NCBI RefSeq assembly: GCF_019931145.1
Contig: NZ_JAIOUV010000010.1
Span: 62,001 to 126,000, forward strand
Direction: 5' to 3'
From: Marinicella meishanensis
GTDB taxonomy: Bacteria > Pseudomonadota > Gammaproteobacteria > Xanthomonadales > Marinicellaceae
DNA: 64,000 nt
Made by a program: the position numbers and the translations under genes. The notes below the pieces were generated by a model. That model was not told the origin of the DNA. It saw only the letters and a list, made by a program, of their open reading frames with translations, and did no database searches. Of this stretch, positions 16,868 through 25,309 are shown piece after piece; position 1 is the stretch's first letter; each line of letters starts with the position of its first letter.

Positions 16868-17665
16868 TTATTCACTCAAACCCATTTGATCCAATTCCAT
16901 GGCGACCAAATGATTGGTCACCGTGATGATGTCGTCGCGGGTTTTGAACGCCCGGGTGTTGGGGGCGTACTTGCCGTTGGTGATCAGGGTTGGGGTTGAT
17001 GACACGCCCATGGCTTGCATCATTTGCATGCCTTTGCGGATTTGACCGTCGACCATGAACGATTTGGCGGTGGACAAAAACTGGTCCTTATCAACGCCAT
17101 ATGATTGGGCCGCCCACACCGCAATTTCATCGATGGTGCGGAACACTTTTTTGTGTTGGTGAATGGCTTTGAACATACCTTCATGGGCTTGGTCAACCAT
17201 GTTCATGGCTTCGAAGGTGTAGTAGGCTTGGGCAGCGGGCTTCCACTGCTCATAAAACACCACCGGCACCCGCACAATTTTCGCGTTCTCTGGCAATTGT
17301 TTGTCCAGACGCTTCATGTAGGGCTCGAAGGAAGCACAGTGGGCGCACATGTAACTGAAAAACTCATAAACGATGACGGCTTCATCGGTGTTGGTGTCCC
17401 AGGCTGGGTTGATCACTTGATAGTGAATGCCTGGTTGGAAGTCCACCGCGCTGGCCGCGGTTTGAGCGACGCCTTGGGCCGCATCTTGGACGGCCTCTTT
17501 GGCTGCCGCAGCGACGTCCTCAGCTTGGTCTTTGGCGGCTGCCACGGTTTCAGCGGCCATTTCTTTGGCTTCAGCCGCCACAGCCTCTTTGGCTTCGCTT
17601 TGGTCATCGGCGTGTGAACAGCCCCAAAACAACAGGACTGCCATGAACAGGGTCAATGATTTCAT
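16868..17665 (-). CDS. DsbA-like lipoprotein with Ala-rich helical linker (CAHC)
   Basis: A 265-residue protein. The signal has a lipobox (LLFWGC, Cys16), so the mature form should be a lipoprotein. Residues 22-75 are an Ala/Glu/Lys-rich stretch with 11-residue periodicity (EAVAAEAKEMAAETVAAAKD), predicted as one long amphipathic helix that would hold the catalytic domain off the membrane. The DsbA domain follows, with C107-A-H-C110 in FFSYMCAHC and the cis-Pro loop STPTLITNG. The CxHC form is the usual oxidising DsbA active site, so this may be the main periplasmic oxidant and the CPGC paralogue a specialist. The cytochrome c4-dsbA order is common in gammaproteobacteria. Confidence 0.9.
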   Translation of the reverse strand: MKSLTLFMAVLLFWGCSHADDQSEAKEAVAAEAKEMAAETVAAAKDQAEDVAAAAKEAVQDAAQGVAQTAASAVDFQPGIHYQVINPAWDTNTDEAVIVYEFFSYMCAHCASFEPYMKRLDKQLPENAKIVRVPVVFYEQWKPAAQAYYTFEAMNMVDQAHEGMFKAIHQHKKVFRTIDEIAVWAAQSYGVDKDQFLSTAKSFMVDGQIRKGMQMMQAMGVSSTPTLITNGKYAPNTRAFKTRDDIITVTNHLVAMELDQMGLSE

Positions 17666-17724
17666 TCTTTTTCCTCGTAAAATTTGGCTATTAGACTCAA
17701 TCGATGGCGATTGGTTTCCTGCGA

Positions 17725-18354
17725 TTACTCGGCCGCTTGCAAACCTTGCAAGTAACTGGCAACCGCTTCGATTTCTTCATCGGTCATGTATTGTGCCACA
17801 CCGGCCATCACTTGGCCGTTCACATCATCTGGATTGGCGGTTTTTTGACCGGCTTTGTAGGCTTTCAATTGCAACACGGTGTAAGCCGCATGCTGATTGG
17901 CCAGGATCGGGTACCCAGATAAGGGGTTGCCTTGACCGGTGGGGCCATGACAAGCCATGCAGGCAGGGATGTTGCGGTCTTTGTCACCGGCTTGATAGAT
18001 TTTCTTGCCCAACTCAACCTGATCGGGATTGGCGGCTTTCAGGGCCAACTCCTGACTGCTGAAGTAAGCGGCCAAGTCAGCCATGTCTTGCTCAGACAAA
18101 CCAGCGGCCATGGGGGCCATCATGGCGTTGTCCCGTTCCCCACTTTTGTACAACTGCAACTGTCTGACCAGGTATTCGGCGTGTTGCCCGGCCAGGCTGG
18201 GCCAAATTGGGTTGACGCTGTTACCGTCGGTGCCATGGCAAGCCGCACACGTGGCTGACAGGTTTTTGCCATTCTCGGCATCACCGTCGGCCATGACCGA
18301 CATCGACCACAGCAAACAAACTGACACCCATAATTTAATTGTGATTCGTTGCAT
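17725..18354 (-). CDS. Diheme cytochrome c4
   Basis: A 209-residue protein: a signal peptide (VSVCLLWSMSVMA) followed by two homologous cytochrome c domains. Heme sites are CAACH (36-40) and CMACH (132-136), each followed by HGxxG. Met ligands lie in MMAPMAAGLSEQDM and in the second-domain equivalent NGQVMAGVAQYMTD. It carries electrons in the periplasm between the bc1 complex and terminal oxidases. It lies upstream of the dsbA genes and diverges from engB, the arrangement seen in Pseudomonas and relatives. Length is normal for the family. Confidence 0.95.
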   Translation of the reverse strand: MQRITIKLWVSVCLLWSMSVMADGDAENGKNLSATCAACHGTDGNSVNPIWPSLAGQHAEYLVRQLQLYKSGERDNAMMAPMAAGLSEQDMADLAAYFSSQELALKAANPDQVELGKKIYQAGDKDRNIPACMACHGPTGQGNPLSGYPILANQHAAYTVLQLKAYKAGQKTANPDDVNGQVMAGVAQYMTDEEIEAVASYLQGLQAAE

Positions 18355-18392
18355 ATTAACCCCTGATGGTTTGCTTTTGTAAAAATCGCCGT

Positions 18393-18398
18393 ATTATA
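18393..18398 (-). promoter_or_regulatory. -10 element for the cytochrome c4 gene
   Basis: Consensus TATAAT on the minus strand, 38 nt upstream of the cytochrome c4 start. The -35 region at 16-17 nt is poor. Confidence 0.5.
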
Positions 18399-18526
18399 GC
18401 CCATTAAGCCCAAAACATGACATATCTGCCCCAGAAAAAATGCCGCCAAAGCTGCCATCAATCAGGCAAACGTATCAAAATCAACCCAACTCATTTAAAA
18501 TGGCTGCTTTTGTTCGTAACAATTCA

Positions 18527-19141
18527 ATGTCAAACTTGTTCAGCCATTGTGAATTTCTGATCAGTGCTTACAAAACCAGTCAATTGCCGCCCGATGAAGG
18601 CATGGAAATCGCCTTTGCCGGACGCTCCAATTCAGGCAAATCGACCACCATCAATGCCTTAACCAACCACAAAGGCCTGGCCAAAGTGTCAAAAACGCCG
18701 GGGCGCACCCAGTTGTTCAATTGTTTTCAATTCCAACCCAACATGCGACTGGTTGATCTGCCGGGTTACGGCTATGCCAAAGTACCGGCCAAAATGAAAA
18801 AACACTGGGACAAAGAGATTGATTCATACCTGATGAATCGACAGTCACTGATTGGTGTGGTCATCATCATGGACATTCGCCACCCCATGAAAAAATTTGA
18901 TGAGCAAATGCTGACTTGGGCCCACCAATCGGGCTTGCACTCACATGTGTTGTTGAACAAAGCCGATAAGCTCAACAACAATGACATCAAGAAAACCCTG
19001 ATGCAGGTGAACCAACAAATCAAGCAGTACAGCCAAAGCACCACCTGCCAGGTTTTTTCGGCCTTGCGTCGCCAGGGCACCGCCGAATTGTCACAAATCC
19101 TGACGCCTTGGTTCACTGCCAGCGAAAACGAGCATCCATGA
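18527..19141 (+). CDS. engB: Ribosome biogenesis GTPase EngB (YihA/YsxC)
   Basis: A 204-residue essential TRAFAC GTPase needed for 50S subunit assembly. The G motifs are GRSNSGKST (G1), TPGRTQ (G2), DLPGYG (G3), NKAD (G4) and FSAL (G5). The start at 18527 (MSNLFSHCEFL) aligns with the E. coli protein. Earlier in-frame ATG codons at 18500 and 18440 would add residues with no homologue, and none has a clear ribosome site. The stop overlaps the next start as ATGA, so the next gene is probably translationally coupled. Confidence 0.95.
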   Translation: MSNLFSHCEFLISAYKTSQLPPDEGMEIAFAGRSNSGKSTTINALTNHKGLAKVSKTPGRTQLFNCFQFQPNMRLVDLPGYGYAKVPAKMKKHWDKEIDSYLMNRQSLIGVVIIMDIRHPMKKFDEQMLTWAHQSGLHSHVLLNKADKLNNNDIKKTLMQVNQQIKQYSQSTTCQVFSALRRQGTAELSQILTPWFTASENEHP

Positions 19142-20247
19142 AGGAACAACACCGATGTGATGGCATGTTGACCATCGAGTGCCAGTTGCCTCAAAGCCAT
19201 GTGCTGAGCAAAGATGAGGCCAGCGAATTGACCGCCTTGGTGGCCCGGGATTTGGCGGCGGTGTTGGGCATCAACCAAGATTCGGCCTTGGTGTTTTGTG
19301 CCGCCACCTTCGGCTCAGAACAGTTGTTGCAACCCCAATTCCCGATCCAAGCCCACATCAGTCAATACGCCTCGGCTGCCTTCCAAGGGACCGCCCATGA
19401 CAATCAAGTGCTGTCCATCGGCGCCAGTAACGGACGAATGCCCAGCGGTTTGACCCCCACGCAACCTTCGCAAGCCCTGCTGCACATGCCGTTCTGCCTG
19501 TTCACCCAAGACCGCCATTTGGCCGAGCAGTTTGAAGCGCAATTGATGCACAAAGGCATGGTGTCACCACCGACCTATGCCGCCTTGAATTCGCGGCTCA
19601 ACACCACAGGGGTCAATGTGATCAAACACGCCAATTACATGACCTATTTGGATTTGGTGGCGATGATGCACAACCATTATGAGCACCTCGGTCTGGGTCA
19701 TTTGTGGCAAATCATTGAAACGGCCCTGGTCAGTGAGGCCCCCAAAACCGCGGTGCAGACCCCCATCCACAACCATTTTTTCCTGGTCGACCATTTGTTG
19801 TTCACGCCGTTTTTCTCCTGGTCACAATTTCGCCAACACTTTGCGACCGAAGACACCGCTGACTACATCACTTGGTTGATGGCCCAACGCCTGTCGCTGG
19901 GCGCCTTTGCCACCCATGGCTTGTCGATCCGGGCTTTCCAAGCCGAAACCTGGCCGCTCAGCGAAGAGCGGGTGTGTTTGGGGCAGTTTGAACAACAACG
20001 CATCAAGCGCGCTTATTGGACCGAGCGCCATGCCATTCATCCACCACACCCAGACCAGGCGGTGTATCACATGGACGAACAAGCCGGGGTGGTGGCCGTC
20101 AGCTGGACCGATTCTGCAACAGCAACCACCACGGTGCATTATCCAGTGACGCCACAGGGCATCGGCGACATTGAACAACAACTGCCCAGCAATACGCAGC
20201 CAGCCATCCAACAGCCTTTGACCGACAACCCCGAATGGTTAACATGA
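19138..20247 (+). CDS. Unrecognised cytoplasmic protein between engB and uvrD
   Basis: A 369-residue protein. The start at 19138 overlaps the engB stop (ATGA); a second ATG at 19165 is also possible. It has no signal peptide or membrane segment and is rich in His and Gln. Conserved-looking stretches are SQALLHMPFCLFTQDRHLAE, VIKHANYMTYLDLVAMMHNH and HNHFFLVDHLLFTPFFSWSQ. The His clusters could bind metal, but I cannot assign a motif. Its stop overlaps the uvrD start (ATGA), giving a three-gene chain engB-this-uvrD with tight coupling. That suggests a housekeeping role tied to ribosome assembly or DNA repair, but only by position. Confidence 0.78.
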   Translation: MKEQHRCDGMLTIECQLPQSHVLSKDEASELTALVARDLAAVLGINQDSALVFCAATFGSEQLLQPQFPIQAHISQYASAAFQGTAHDNQVLSIGASNGRMPSGLTPTQPSQALLHMPFCLFTQDRHLAEQFEAQLMHKGMVSPPTYAALNSRLNTTGVNVIKHANYMTYLDLVAMMHNHYEHLGLGHLWQIIETALVSEAPKTAVQTPIHNHFFLVDHLLFTPFFSWSQFRQHFATEDTADYITWLMAQRLSLGAFATHGLSIRAFQAETWPLSEERVCLGQFEQQRIKRAYWTERHAIHPPHPDQAVYHMDEQAGVVAVSWTDSATATTTVHYPVTPQGIGDIEQQLPSNTQPAIQQPLTDNPEWLT

Positions 20248-22430
20248 CTCTGAACACCGAAGACATCCTGAAGAACCTCAATGAGAACCAAACCGAGGCC
20301 GTCACCACCGAGGCCCAACATGCCTTGGTTTTGGCCGGCGCCGGCAGCGGCAAAACCAGGGTTTTGGTGCACCGCATCGCCTGGTTGATCGCGGCTGAAT
20401 ATGTCTCGCCCTACAGCATCCTGGCCGTCACCTTCACCAACAAAGCGGCCGCTGAAATGCGCAACCGCATCGCTTTCATGTTACAGCGGGAAATTCGGGA
20501 CATGTGGATCGGTACTTTTCATGGCATCGCCTTGAAACTGCTGCAAATCAACACCGAAGCAGCCGGCTTACCGAAAAACTTCCAGATCCTCGACTCGGAT
20601 GACCAATACCGCCTGATTCGACGTTGCTTGGCAGATCTGGAGCTGGATGAAAAACAATGGCCACCACGCACCATCCAAGCCTTCATCAACGACCAAAAAA
20701 ACGACGGCTTGCGCGCCCATGAAGTGGAAGATTTCGGCGATCACAACAACCAAACACTGATCAAAGTGTTCGGCCATTATGACGACCACTGTCAACGGGC
20801 CGGGTTGGTTGACTTTGCCGAAATGTTGTTGCGCGCCCATGAATTGTTGCTCAATGACCAGGCGGTGCTGCAGAAATACCGCCAACGTTTCAGCCACATC
20901 CTGGTGGATGAGTTCCAAGACACCAATGCCATCCAATCGGCCTTCATCCAATTGCTGGCCGGTGCGCAAAACAAAGTGCTGGTGGTGGGCGATGATGATC
21001 AATCCATTTATGCCTGGCGCGGTGCTCGGGTCGATCACATCCTGGACTTTCAAAACCTGTATGCCAACACCGCGCTGTATAAACTGGAGCAAAACTACCG
21101 CTCCACACAAACCATCCTGGATGCCGCCAACGGGGTGATTGCCAACAACAAAAAGCGGCTGGGCAAGAACCTCTGGTCAGCGCAGGAAAAAGGCGATCCC
21201 GTGGGTGTTTATGGGGCCCATTCAGAGTTTGATGAAGCGTTCTTTGTCGGCGAAAAAATCGAAAGCCTGCTGGCCGAAACCACCAGCGCCGATGACATTG
21301 CCATATTGTATCGTTCCAATGCCCAATCCCGCTTGTTGGAAGAGGCTTTGTTGAAACGCAGCATACCGTATCAGATTTACGGCGGTTTGCGCTTTTTCGA
21401 ACGCTTGGAAATCAAAGACGTGTTGGCCTACTCGCGCCTGGTCAACAACCGCCACGACGACATCGGTTTTGAGCGGGTGATCAACACCCCAACCCGCGGC
21501 ATCGGTTTGAAAACCGTCAACCTGATTCGCAACTACGCACAAATGCAACAAAGCAGCCTGTGGCAAGCGGCCCAGACCTTGATACAAGAGAAAAAACTGA
21601 CCCAGCGCGCGGCGACGTCGCTGGCGGCCTTCATCAACTTGATCGACGAACTGGAATCGAACAATCAGGACCAGCCATTGGAGCAGTTGTTCAGTGACGT
21701 CATTGAACGCACGGCACTGAAAGACCATTACTTGAAAGAACCGCCGGAAAAGGCGCAAACCCGGTTGGAAAACTTGGACGAGTTGATCAATGCCGCCGAA
21801 ACCTTTGTCATCAGTGAGGAGGATGCGGCCCTGGGCTTGACCCCGCTGGCGGCGTTTTTGGCCCAAGTCAGTCTGGACGCCGGCGACACCAGCCAGGTCA
21901 ATGAACCCCACGTGCAACTGATGACCCTGCACTCGGCCAAAGGCTTGGAATTCCCCGTGGTGTTCATCGTCGGCATGGAACAGGGCTTGTTCCCACACCA
22001 AAATTCGATGGAAGATTTCAATAAACTGCAAGAAGAACGCCGCTTGGCCTATGTGGGCATCACCCGCGCAGAGAAGCAATTGTTCATGAGCTATGCCACC
22101 TCGCGGCGCATGCGCGGCAAAATCAATGCCTGTCAACCGTCCCAGTTTTTGCGCGAAATCCCCAAAGAGTTGATCCAACAAATCCGCGGCAACATCCACC
22201 CCACTCAATATGTTTCCAGCCCGCAAACCCGCACCCCGTACCAGAGCCAGCGGCAAACGGTGCCCGATTCACCGTACCAAATCGGCCAAACCGTCCGCCA
22301 CAACAGCTTTGGTGAAGGGGTGATCACCGACATGAGCGGCAAGGGCGATTATTTACAAGTACTGGTGCAATTCAACGACGTGGGCCCCAAAGTGCTGGCC
22401 GTCAAGTTTGCCAAACTGGAGATCCTTTAG
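20244..22430 (+). CDS. uvrD: DNA helicase II (UvrD)
   Basis: A 728-residue superfamily 1A 3'-5' helicase. It removes the UvrC-incised oligonucleotide in excision repair and unwinds nicked DNA in mismatch repair. Helicase motifs are Walker A (LAGAGSGKTRVL), TFTNKAAAEM (Ia), VDEFQDTN (II), VGDDDQSIYAWRGA (III), LEQNYRS (IV), LMTLHSAKGLEFP (V) and EERRLAYVGITRAEKQL (VI). The C-terminus (IGQTVRHNSFGEGVITDMSG) is the Tudor-like tail that contacts RNA polymerase in UvrD and PcrA. Length and collinearity with E. coli UvrD support uvrD rather than rep. The ATG at 20244 is chosen because it overlaps the preceding stop. Confidence 0.97.
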   Translation: MTLNTEDILKNLNENQTEAVTTEAQHALVLAGAGSGKTRVLVHRIAWLIAAEYVSPYSILAVTFTNKAAAEMRNRIAFMLQREIRDMWIGTFHGIALKLLQINTEAAGLPKNFQILDSDDQYRLIRRCLADLELDEKQWPPRTIQAFINDQKNDGLRAHEVEDFGDHNNQTLIKVFGHYDDHCQRAGLVDFAEMLLRAHELLLNDQAVLQKYRQRFSHILVDEFQDTNAIQSAFIQLLAGAQNKVLVVGDDDQSIYAWRGARVDHILDFQNLYANTALYKLEQNYRSTQTILDAANGVIANNKKRLGKNLWSAQEKGDPVGVYGAHSEFDEAFFVGEKIESLLAETTSADDIAILYRSNAQSRLLEEALLKRSIPYQIYGGLRFFERLEIKDVLAYSRLVNNRHDDIGFERVINTPTRGIGLKTVNLIRNYAQMQQSSLWQAAQTLIQEKKLTQRAATSLAAFINLIDELESNNQDQPLEQLFSDVIERTALKDHYLKEPPEKAQTRLENLDELINAAETFVISEEDAALGLTPLAAFLAQVSLDAGDTSQVNEPHVQLMTLHSAKGLEFPVVFIVGMEQGLFPHQNSMEDFNKLQEERRLAYVGITRAEKQLFMSYATSRRMRGKINACQPSQFLREIPKELIQQIRGNIHPTQYVSSPQTRTPYQSQRQTVPDSPYQIGQTVRHNSFGEGVITDMSGKGDYLQVLVQFNDVGPKVLAVKFAKLEIL

Positions 22431-22445
22431 TCATTGAACCTGAAG

Positions 22446-23858
22446 TCATGGATCGGGGTTCAGCCGGACCTGGTATTTGTGCTGGAACAAAGCCCCGTAT
22501 TGGGCCAACAAACCTTCGGCCGCAGCGGCATTGGTGAATTGTTGCACGGCAAAGCCAATCACTGGCAAACCGGCCAAGCCTGAGCCCGAAAGCGGCGTTG
22601 TGGGACTCGTGTCAGGGAAAACCAGCCGCCCAAAGCCGTCCTCAGTGGTGGCCTGATTGCCGATGTTGGTTAAAAATATTGCCCAGTTTTCAGATCCCAA
22701 CAACTCAGATTGAATGCCGACGGTAGCTCCTGCTTTTACCCATTGAATCACCTGCGTGGATTGGCAAAATTCTGGCCATGTGGATCGCTGCGTACAAGAA
22801 GCACTGCCGCAACCTGGCCAATGCTGTTGCACACTGGCTCGATCCCACAACAGATAATCAAACGCCTGACAAGCTTGGCTGCCGTCCCAGGTGGCCGAAA
22901 ACGGTGCCACAGCAGGGTCAGTGGCGGTATGGAATTTTTTGGTTGGAAAGTTCAGCACCCATTCTGTTTGAGCATTGATCGCCTCGTTCAAAGCATACTC
23001 GTTGAACACAGCAGCGTGTGTCAACACCTCTGAAACTGCTTGAAAGCCATGTTCCCAAGTGGCCACACTGACCCACCCTTCTGGCAGGATCACCCTTGAC
23101 TCCGGGTAGGCAGCACTTAAATCAGGCAGCTGACTGCCAACAGCAGTGTGAGCCCCTTGCCCCTGCCAAAAATTTTGCAATGCCACCGCGTCATAATTGA
23201 AAGCCAGGCCTTGTGACACATTGACGATGGTTGCAAAGCCATACAGTCCTCCGCCAGGTTCAGCTTCATCTGCGGTGTCATAGATGTCATTGTCGGACCA
23301 ATCCCGTTCAATCTCAGAACAGTTGGCCGGCACGCCATTCATTCCATGTTTTGCCCATGACACAGTTTGCCCAGTAAAAGTGGCCATCTCAAACACCTCA
23401 ATGTGCCCCTCAGTGGTACGTTTCATGTTGTTGTTATTTGGGTCAAAATCCTCGTCAATGCCAAATGATAAAAATTCTTGACCTGCCTTCACAAGATAAG
23501 GAACACATGATGTGTCACCAGAAACATGCACTGCTGTGGGTTCACCTGAGTGGCCAGCGAGGTAAGAAGTGCCAGAAATCAGCGCCCCGGTCCACACATC
23601 ATAACCATCTAAGTAGACATTGAACGATAAGACATTAATACCAATGTCACTTTCCATAAAATTAATTTTGATGGCTTTGGTTTCGGCGGTGGTGTTGACC
23701 ACCGAATATAAGGTGTTCAAGTCATTATTGACGGTGTAATAAGGGTAAATCAAGACCTCACCGGTACCCTGCGGATTGACTTGGACGGCGCTTGCCGAAC
23801 AGGCCATCAGCAGCGACAACCCAAGCCAACTGTTGAGCTTCCTTGGTAAACCATCCAT
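22446..23858 (-). CDS. Tandem secreted paralogue 1 of 4
   Basis: A 470-residue protein. The start has GGGAG about 7 nt upstream. A signal peptide (LGLSLLMACSASA) is followed by QGTGEVLIYPYYTVNND, LYSVVNTTAETKAIKINFME, SFNVYLDGYDVWTGALI and GDTSCVPYL. A closing block reads GLPVIGFAVQQFTNAAAAEG, then LLAQYGALFQHKYQVRLNPD. The family recurs in proteobacteria as an uncharacterised secreted or cell-surface protein. The N-terminal half looks like an all-beta fold, and several Cys are conserved among the four copies. No catalytic motif is visible. Here the Cys-rich insert in the last third (GCGSASCTQRSTWPEFC) differs from the other copies. Confidence 0.85.
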   Translation of the reverse strand: MDGLPRKLNSWLGLSLLMACSASAVQVNPQGTGEVLIYPYYTVNNDLNTLYSVVNTTAETKAIKINFMESDIGINVLSFNVYLDGYDVWTGALISGTSYLAGHSGEPTAVHVSGDTSCVPYLVKAGQEFLSFGIDEDFDPNNNNMKRTTEGHIEVFEMATFTGQTVSWAKHGMNGVPANCSEIERDWSDNDIYDTADEAEPGGGLYGFATIVNVSQGLAFNYDAVALQNFWQGQGAHTAVGSQLPDLSAAYPESRVILPEGWVSVATWEHGFQAVSEVLTHAAVFNEYALNEAINAQTEWVLNFPTKKFHTATDPAVAPFSATWDGSQACQAFDYLLWDRASVQQHWPGCGSASCTQRSTWPEFCQSTQVIQWVKAGATVGIQSELLGSENWAIFLTNIGNQATTEDGFGRLVFPDTSPTTPLSGSGLAGLPVIGFAVQQFTNAAAAEGLLAQYGALFQHKYQVRLNPDP

Positions 23859-23875
23859 GAGTCAGCTCCCTGGAC

Positions 23876-25279
23876 TCACTGATCCGCGTTCAGTAACACC
23901 TGGTATTTGTGCTGGAACAAAGCCCCGTATTGGGCCAACAAGCCTTCGGCCGCGGCGGCATTGCTGAATTGGTTCACGGCAAAGCCGATCACCGGTAAAC
24001 CTGACTTGGACACACCAAATTCTGGTGTCGTGGCAGAGGCATCGGGAAATTCCATCCAGGCCATGCCACTTTCGGTGACGCCGGCTGCACTGGAAAACAC
24101 CACCGACATTTGATTGGATGAACCCAGTACCGCCGAGGTGCTGCCCGGAGAGGTCCCATACAACGAGAATTCCATCACGTTACTGGCCTGACACACCAAT
24201 GGCAACATGGGCCGGGGTGGACAGGGCGAACCGATGCAACTGAAATCATTCAGTGTTTTGGATTCCCGATCAAACACCGTCCACTTGATGGTGTCACAAG
24301 CCTGACGGCCATCCCAGGCGCTGATGAAGGGGGCAACCACTTCCTCGCCGGTCGTGTGATGTCTTTTGGTGGGGAAATTCATCACCCACTCGGAACGGCC
24401 ATTGATGATGGTCTCCAAGGCATATTCATTGAACACCATGGCGTGGGTCAACACTTCAGAAACCGCCTGAAAGCCATGCTCCCAGTTGGCTTCGATCAAG
24501 GTGCCATCCGGCATCAGCACCTTGGACACAGGTGCGGCCGAGCTCAAATCGGGTTCGAGCTCACCCGGAGACGTGTGCTGACCGGCCCCTTGCCAAAAAT
24601 TTTGCAAGGCGATCGCATCATAGGTAAAGGCCATGCCCTCGGCCACGTTGACGATGGATGCCGTTCCATACAAGCCAGCGGTGGGCTCGGCCTCATCGGC
24701 GGTGTCGTAGACCTCGTTGTCTGCCCAATCAGACTCAATGGCGGCGCAATTGGCTGGCACGCCGGTGAAATTGTGATCGGCCGATGCCACGGTTTGGCCG
24801 GTGAAGGTGGCCAATTCGATCACCTCCATGTGGCCTTCGGTGGCCCGTTGCATGCTTTTGTTGTCTACTTCCAGATCCAAGTCAATGACAAAAGGTAAGA
24901 ACTCTTGATTGGCCTTATTCAGAAACGGTGCACAGGATGTGTCGGCGGTGACATGGGTGGCATTCGGCTCTCCGACGTGGGCACCGACGGTTGATGTGCT
25001 TGAGACCAATGCACCGGTCCACACATCGTACGCATCGAGGTACACATTGAATGACAGCACCACCAAGCCAATGTCACTTTCTAAAAAATTGATCCGAATG
25101 GCCTTGGTGTCGGCGGTGGTGTTGACCACTGAATACAGGGTATTCAAATCATTGTTGACGGTGTAATAAGGGTAAATCAACACCTCTCCAGTGCCATCGA
25201 CGCTGTGCTGCACCGCCTGGCTTGGGCCGGTCAAACAAAGCAGTGGTAAAGCGCATTTCAAAATGGTTGACGTTTTCAT
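23876..25279 (-). CDS. Tandem secreted paralogue 2 of 4
   Basis: A 467-residue protein with an AGGAGG ribosome site 8 nt before the start. The signal peptide is MKTSTILKCALPLLCLTGPSQA. It is collinear with copy 1 throughout, and the last 60 codons are nearly identical to copy 1 at the DNA level. The variable region in the last third has CIGSPCPPRPMLPLVC, a CPxP-type Cys loop. Spacing to copy 1 is 17 bp, so the two are cotranscribed. It is probably extracellular or periplasmic; function unknown. Confidence 0.85.
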   Translation of the reverse strand: MKTSTILKCALPLLCLTGPSQAVQHSVDGTGEVLIYPYYTVNNDLNTLYSVVNTTADTKAIRINFLESDIGLVVLSFNVYLDAYDVWTGALVSSTSTVGAHVGEPNATHVTADTSCAPFLNKANQEFLPFVIDLDLEVDNKSMQRATEGHMEVIELATFTGQTVASADHNFTGVPANCAAIESDWADNEVYDTADEAEPTAGLYGTASIVNVAEGMAFTYDAIALQNFWQGAGQHTSPGELEPDLSSAAPVSKVLMPDGTLIEANWEHGFQAVSEVLTHAMVFNEYALETIINGRSEWVMNFPTKRHHTTGEEVVAPFISAWDGRQACDTIKWTVFDRESKTLNDFSCIGSPCPPRPMLPLVCQASNVMEFSLYGTSPGSTSAVLGSSNQMSVVFSSAAGVTESGMAWMEFPDASATTPEFGVSKSGLPVIGFAVNQFSNAAAAEGLLAQYGALFQHKYQVLLNADQ

Positions 25280-25309
25280 GGTTAAATCCTCCTGATCATA
25301 TCTGTTGTC

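Noticed and set aside
21222-22256. Long open frame antisense to uvrD (344 codons) and a similar one antisense to the Sel1 gene (39346-40239)
   Set aside because: Codon bias of the true gene leaves the complementary frame open. No signal peptide, ribosome site or recognisable domain.
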